In this document: positions 59,064 to 64,000 of the stretch, piece after piece
How the letters are laid out: each line of letters begins with the position of its first letter
Numbering within the stretch: position 1 is the stretch's first letter
DNA from: Rhodopirellula sp.
GTDB lineage: Bacteria; Planctomycetota; Planctomycetia; Pirellulales; Pirellulaceae
DNA length: 64,000 nt
Assembly (NCBI GenBank): GCA_002701385.1
Contig: NZVD01000007.1
Span: forward strand, 20,466-84,465
Direction: 5' to 3'
The notes under the pieces: generated by a model
The model's database searches: none
Told to the model about the DNA's origin: nothing
Seen by the model: the letters and a program-made list of their open reading frames with translations, nothing else
Program-made: the position numbers and the translations under genes

Positions 59064-60422
59064 ATGGCCCGTAAGTCAGCATTTCAACATTCGGCACTCA
59101 TCAGTAATCTGGTCACTCAGGAACAGATGGATGATGCCCTGCACTCGCTGAGGCAAGCTAGCCAGAGCAGTGTCGAGAGTGAAGTGGGAATACTTGAAGG
59201 TGCGATTTCTGATACTCAGTTGGCTGAACAGTTGGTTTACAACGGAGTGATATCCACTTATCAGGCCGAACAATTACAGAGTGGGCGTACAAAGTTTAAC
59301 CTGGGGCCATATGTGATCACTGACTGGATTGGTCAGGGAGGAATGGGGCAGGTGTTCAAAGGAGAGCACGTGGTGCTGGGCCGGGTGTCGGCGATCAAAG
59401 TGCTGCCACTGGATAAATCCAATGAATATGCGATTTCAAATTTCCATCGAGAAATAAAACTGCAGGCTCGTATGGACCATCCGAATTTGGTTCGAGCGTA
59501 TGATGCTGGGCATGACGGGAAAGTCCATTTCTTAGTCACTGAATACGTGCCAGGGCGTGACCTGCGTCGTTTGATCCGCAATCAAGGAAAACTGACTGTG
59601 GCTGAAGCAGCCGGCGTAATTATGCGAGTCTCTCGAGGCCTACATTACGCTCATCAACAAGGGCTGATTCATCGCGATATCAAGCCTGGGAATATTTTGG
59701 TGACAGAGGACGGCACAGCTAAGTTGTCCGATCTTGGACTATCGGGATTCGTGGATAACGATATTGAAGATCCCCGAGCGGGGAAAATAGTGGGGACGGC
59801 TGATTATTTGGCTCCGGAGTTAATTCGCAATCCGCGTAACGTGTCCACCGTGACGGATATCTATTCATTGGGTTGCACGTTGTATTATTCCATCACCGGT
59901 AAAGTGCCCTTCCCTGGCGGCAGCGCGAAGGAAAAGGCGAGACGGCATTTGAATGAGCATCCCTGGCATCCGCGACAATTTAATCCGGATGTGAGCGAAG
60001 AATTTGTTGAATTGATTGCTGACATGATGGAGAAGGACCCACAGAAACGTATTCAGTCAGCTGAAGAAGTGGCTAATCGCCTGGAGCCTTGGGCGACGGA
60101 GATTACACATTTGCATTCTCAGGAATTACTGGATACTCCCTGGCATGCTCCCGCTGTCCCCGTCGAATCCGCTGGTGCAGTTCCGTCAGACATGCATGAA
60201 ACTCAACCTGATGGATACATGGAGAGTGCTGAGGCCTTAACCGGAACGAAATCGGAGACTTCCCAAGAGACGTTCAGTAGTCATAGTCGGGACGCATCCC
60301 CTCCTCCGATGACATGGTTACCGGAGCCAGATCAGGGCATGAAGTGGACGGTTGGTAAGGCCCTGGCAATTGCCATCCCCGCTTCCATCTTGCTTGGTGT
60401 ATTGATAGGGGTGAACCTTTAA
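59064..60422 (+). CDS. Serine/threonine protein kinase with N-terminal helical module and C-terminal TM
   Basis: IGQGGMGQVFKGEHV, LIHRDIKPGNILV, DLGLSG, APELIRNP; C-terminal TM ALAIAIPASILLGVLIGVNL; N-terminal VISTYQAEQLQSG module. Confidence 0.95.
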   Translation: MARKSAFQHSALISNLVTQEQMDDALHSLRQASQSSVESEVGILEGAISDTQLAEQLVYNGVISTYQAEQLQSGRTKFNLGPYVITDWIGQGGMGQVFKGEHVVLGRVSAIKVLPLDKSNEYAISNFHREIKLQARMDHPNLVRAYDAGHDGKVHFLVTEYVPGRDLRRLIRNQGKLTVAEAAGVIMRVSRGLHYAHQQGLIHRDIKPGNILVTEDGTAKLSDLGLSGFVDNDIEDPRAGKIVGTADYLAPELIRNPRNVSTVTDIYSLGCTLYYSITGKVPFPGGSAKEKARRHLNEHPWHPRQFNPDVSEEFVELIADMMEKDPQKRIQSAEEVANRLEPWATEITHLHSQELLDTPWHAPAVPVESAGAVPSDMHETQPDGYMESAEALTGTKSETSQETFSSHSRDASPPPMTWLPEPDQGMKWTVGKALAIAIPASILLGVLIGVNL

Positions 60423-60484
60423 CCGTTTAGACAATTGTCAGTTCTTTAATACGGCTGAAGTGCTGTCGAAGTAATCAGCGATGT

Positions 60485-61069
60485 CTAACTGGTTAAAAGT
60501 CTCACTTTTTCCATTGGGAGGCCGATGACATTAGATTCACTGCCTTCAAGGATGTGTAACCAGTCCCATCCGTCCTGATAACCGAACGCTCCGGCCTTCC
60601 CTTCCCATAGATTAGTATCCAGGTAGGACTCGAGTTGTTCGTCAGAGACGTCGTCCATTGTGAGTGTGGTGGTGTCAAGCTGGAGTGTCGTTTTGTCTTC
60701 GGGGCGAATCCAGAGGCATAATCCGGAGTGTACACGGTGTTGTTTTCCTCGGAGCAGCGTGAGCATCCGTCGGGCATCATCTCGGTCACGTGGTTTGCCA
60801 AGTACCTGTCCATGGCATTCAGCCACGGTGTCGCAGGCGAGTATGATTGCCGAGTCATATCGGAGAGCTACATCAGCAGCTTTTTGGCGAGCTAGTCTAA
60901 CGACGAGCTCGGGGGGCGTTTCTCCACTGCAAACACCACATTCGGCGCCTTCACTTGGAGGATCGACGGTAAATTGGTACCCGTGTTGTTCTAAAAGTTG
61001 CTTCCGACGCGGTGATGAGCTGGCCAGAATCAGTGGTCGTGAAGAGTTTAAGAGATCCATGATTTCCAC
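60485..61069 (-). CDS. maf: Maf-like nucleoside triphosphate pyrophosphatase
   Basis: LILASSSPRRKQLLEQHGYQF...AIILACDTVAECHGQVLGKPRDRDDARRMLTLLRGKQHRVHSGLCL. Confidence 0.93.
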   Translation of the reverse strand: MEIMDLLNSSRPLILASSSPRRKQLLEQHGYQFTVDPPSEGAECGVCSGETPPELVVRLARQKAADVALRYDSAIILACDTVAECHGQVLGKPRDRDDARRMLTLLRGKQHRVHSGLCLWIRPEDKTTLQLDTTTLTMDDVSDEQLESYLDTNLWEGKAGAFGYQDGWDWLHILEGSESNVIGLPMEKVRLLTS

Positions 61070-61734
61070 TCTTTAGGCAATGGAGCATCGAATGTCATTG
61101 GTTGTTTTTGCGTCGGATGGTTGAGTGTTAGCGAGGCGGAATGCAAAGCGATACCGTGGGGGAAGCTTATGGTACTACCATACTTTCGGTCACCCAGAAT
61201 GGGAGTTCCTTGGTTTGCCAATTGAACGCGGATTTGGTGTTTTCGTCCGGTTTCTAAATTGAGTTCTAGTTGGCTGGATTGGGAGAATTGGTTTAGCAAT
61301 TTAAAGTGTAGGATAGCTTGTTGGGCATTATCAGCTTTGGGCGAGCAGACTTCCATTCGACGAGCCGCATCGTTCTTACGGAGGTAGTTTTCGATTGTTC
61401 CCTGGTGAGGTAGTTCCGTTGGTGGAATTAAGGCCAGGTAAGTTTTGGATACAGTCCGATCCTTAAAGGCTTTAGTAAGTCGTGCAGCTGCTTTAGAGGT
61501 CCGAGCTAGAACTAAGGCGCCGGTGGTTAGTTTGTCGAGTCTAGAGACGATACCGAGATAGACGTTACCAGGCTTGTTGTACTTTGTGCGGAGATAGTCT
61601 TTAGCTTGATCTACAATCGAAGGTTGTCCTTCGGCTGCTCCCTGGGTAACGACCCCAGCGGGTTTATTGACCACGAGCAGGTGGTTATCTTCGTAGAGTA
61701 CGTTGAGAGCCATGAGAGGGGGACATTTAGCCAT
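61048..61734 (-). CDS. RluA-family pseudouridine synthase
   Basis: VLYEDNHLLVVNKPAGVVTQG; YLGIVSRLDKLTTGALVLARTSKAAARLTKAF (catalytic RLD); LETGRKHQIRVQLANQGTPILGDRKYG. Confidence 0.93.
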   Translation of the reverse strand: MAKCPPLMALNVLYEDNHLLVVNKPAGVVTQGAAEGQPSIVDQAKDYLRTKYNKPGNVYLGIVSRLDKLTTGALVLARTSKAAARLTKAFKDRTVSKTYLALIPPTELPHQGTIENYLRKNDAARRMEVCSPKADNAQQAILHFKLLNQFSQSSQLELNLETGRKHQIRVQLANQGTPILGDRKYGSTISFPHGIALHSASLTLNHPTQKQPMTFDAPLPKEWKSWIS

Positions 61735-61817
61735 TTGGACCCGACTTCGCCCTACCTAAGGACTTCGACGGGTAAACTTGGTGTTGATCCACTAGTTTAG
61801 TCGCGCGCATAAAAAAA

Positions 61818-61925
61818 CCCGGCGATACCTACTTTCGCGCTTTTGGCACTATCATCGGCTTGAAAGGCTTAACTACTGTGTTCGGTATGGGAACAGGTGT
61901 GGCCCTTTCAATATGGTCACCGGGA
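61818..61925 (-). rRNA. rrf: 5S ribosomal RNA
   Basis: Reverse complement CCCGGTGACCATATTGAAAGGGCCACACCTGTTCCCATACCGAACACAGTAGTTAAGCCTTTCA...GTAGGTATCGCCGGG followed by T7. Confidence 0.95.
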
Positions 61926-62114
61926 AGGACCCGACAGCGCCGTTAGACGCTGGCGGGTCTTGGTTTGCAATGGTAGATGATTATTTGCGAGTGTCTTGCT
62001 TAAAACAGAGCGAAAACATTCGTTGCGATTAAACTAATTTGTTTTTGAGCACTTAGTCATCAGGTTGTTTCTAAGTTACGCGTAATGCGTGAGTTTAGAA
62101 GCACTGAATATAAG

Positions 62115-64000
<1,886 letters not shown>

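Noticed and set aside
61048-61734. RluA protein as an inactive pseudouridine synthase because HRLD reads SRLD
   Set aside because: The catalytic Asp (RLD) is retained; the His change alone does not support loss of activity.

Overview
This 64 kb window looks chromosomal and planctomycete-like (Pirellulales-type gene families). No mobile element, prophage or CRISPR array was recognised. Main blocks: (1) a SUF Fe-S assembly operon (sufB cut by the window edge, sufD, Rieske protein, SufT/DUF59) running into an ATP-grasp gene, convergent with an amino-acid-kinase gene and a COG1548-type gene; together these three match the MfnD/MfnE/MfnF-type methanofuran (H4MPT-linked C1 pathway) set. (2) A DUF1598-like protein, an FHA-GAF-sigma54 activator, a GT2 glycosyltransferase, a Ser/Thr kinase, a D-2-hydroxyacid dehydrogenase, a DoxX protein, a Gfo/Idh/MocA oxidoreductase and a TIM-barrel epimerase. 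(3) A ~19 kb minus-strand array (17.4-36.2 kb): MoxR ATPase, DUF58, two VWA/BatA-type membrane proteins, a large coiled-coil membrane protein, Q-rich/acidic secreted proteins, an NPCBM-like protein and three HtrA-like proteins. Of these three, only one keeps its Ser-His-Asp triad; the other two look like pseudoproteases, and one carries an esterase-like domain that also lacks its nucleophile. (4) A 1666 aa PQQ-propeller/TPR protein, HU and an SGNH hydrolase. (5) tRNA-Phe(GAA). (6) A ~16 kb plus-strand operon: squalene-cyclase-like repeat protein, TonB-like protein, ExbB, ExbD, ExbD, two paralogous membrane PQQ-propeller proteins, an orphan ABC-type peptide-binding protein, a hypothetical protein and a Ser/Thr kinase sharing an N-terminal module with the propeller proteins. 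(7) Maf, RluA-type pseudouridine synthase, 5S rRNA and a partial 23S rRNA. The best candidates for under-described systems are the ExbBD/propeller/kinase operon and the MoxR-VWA/pseudo-HtrA array.
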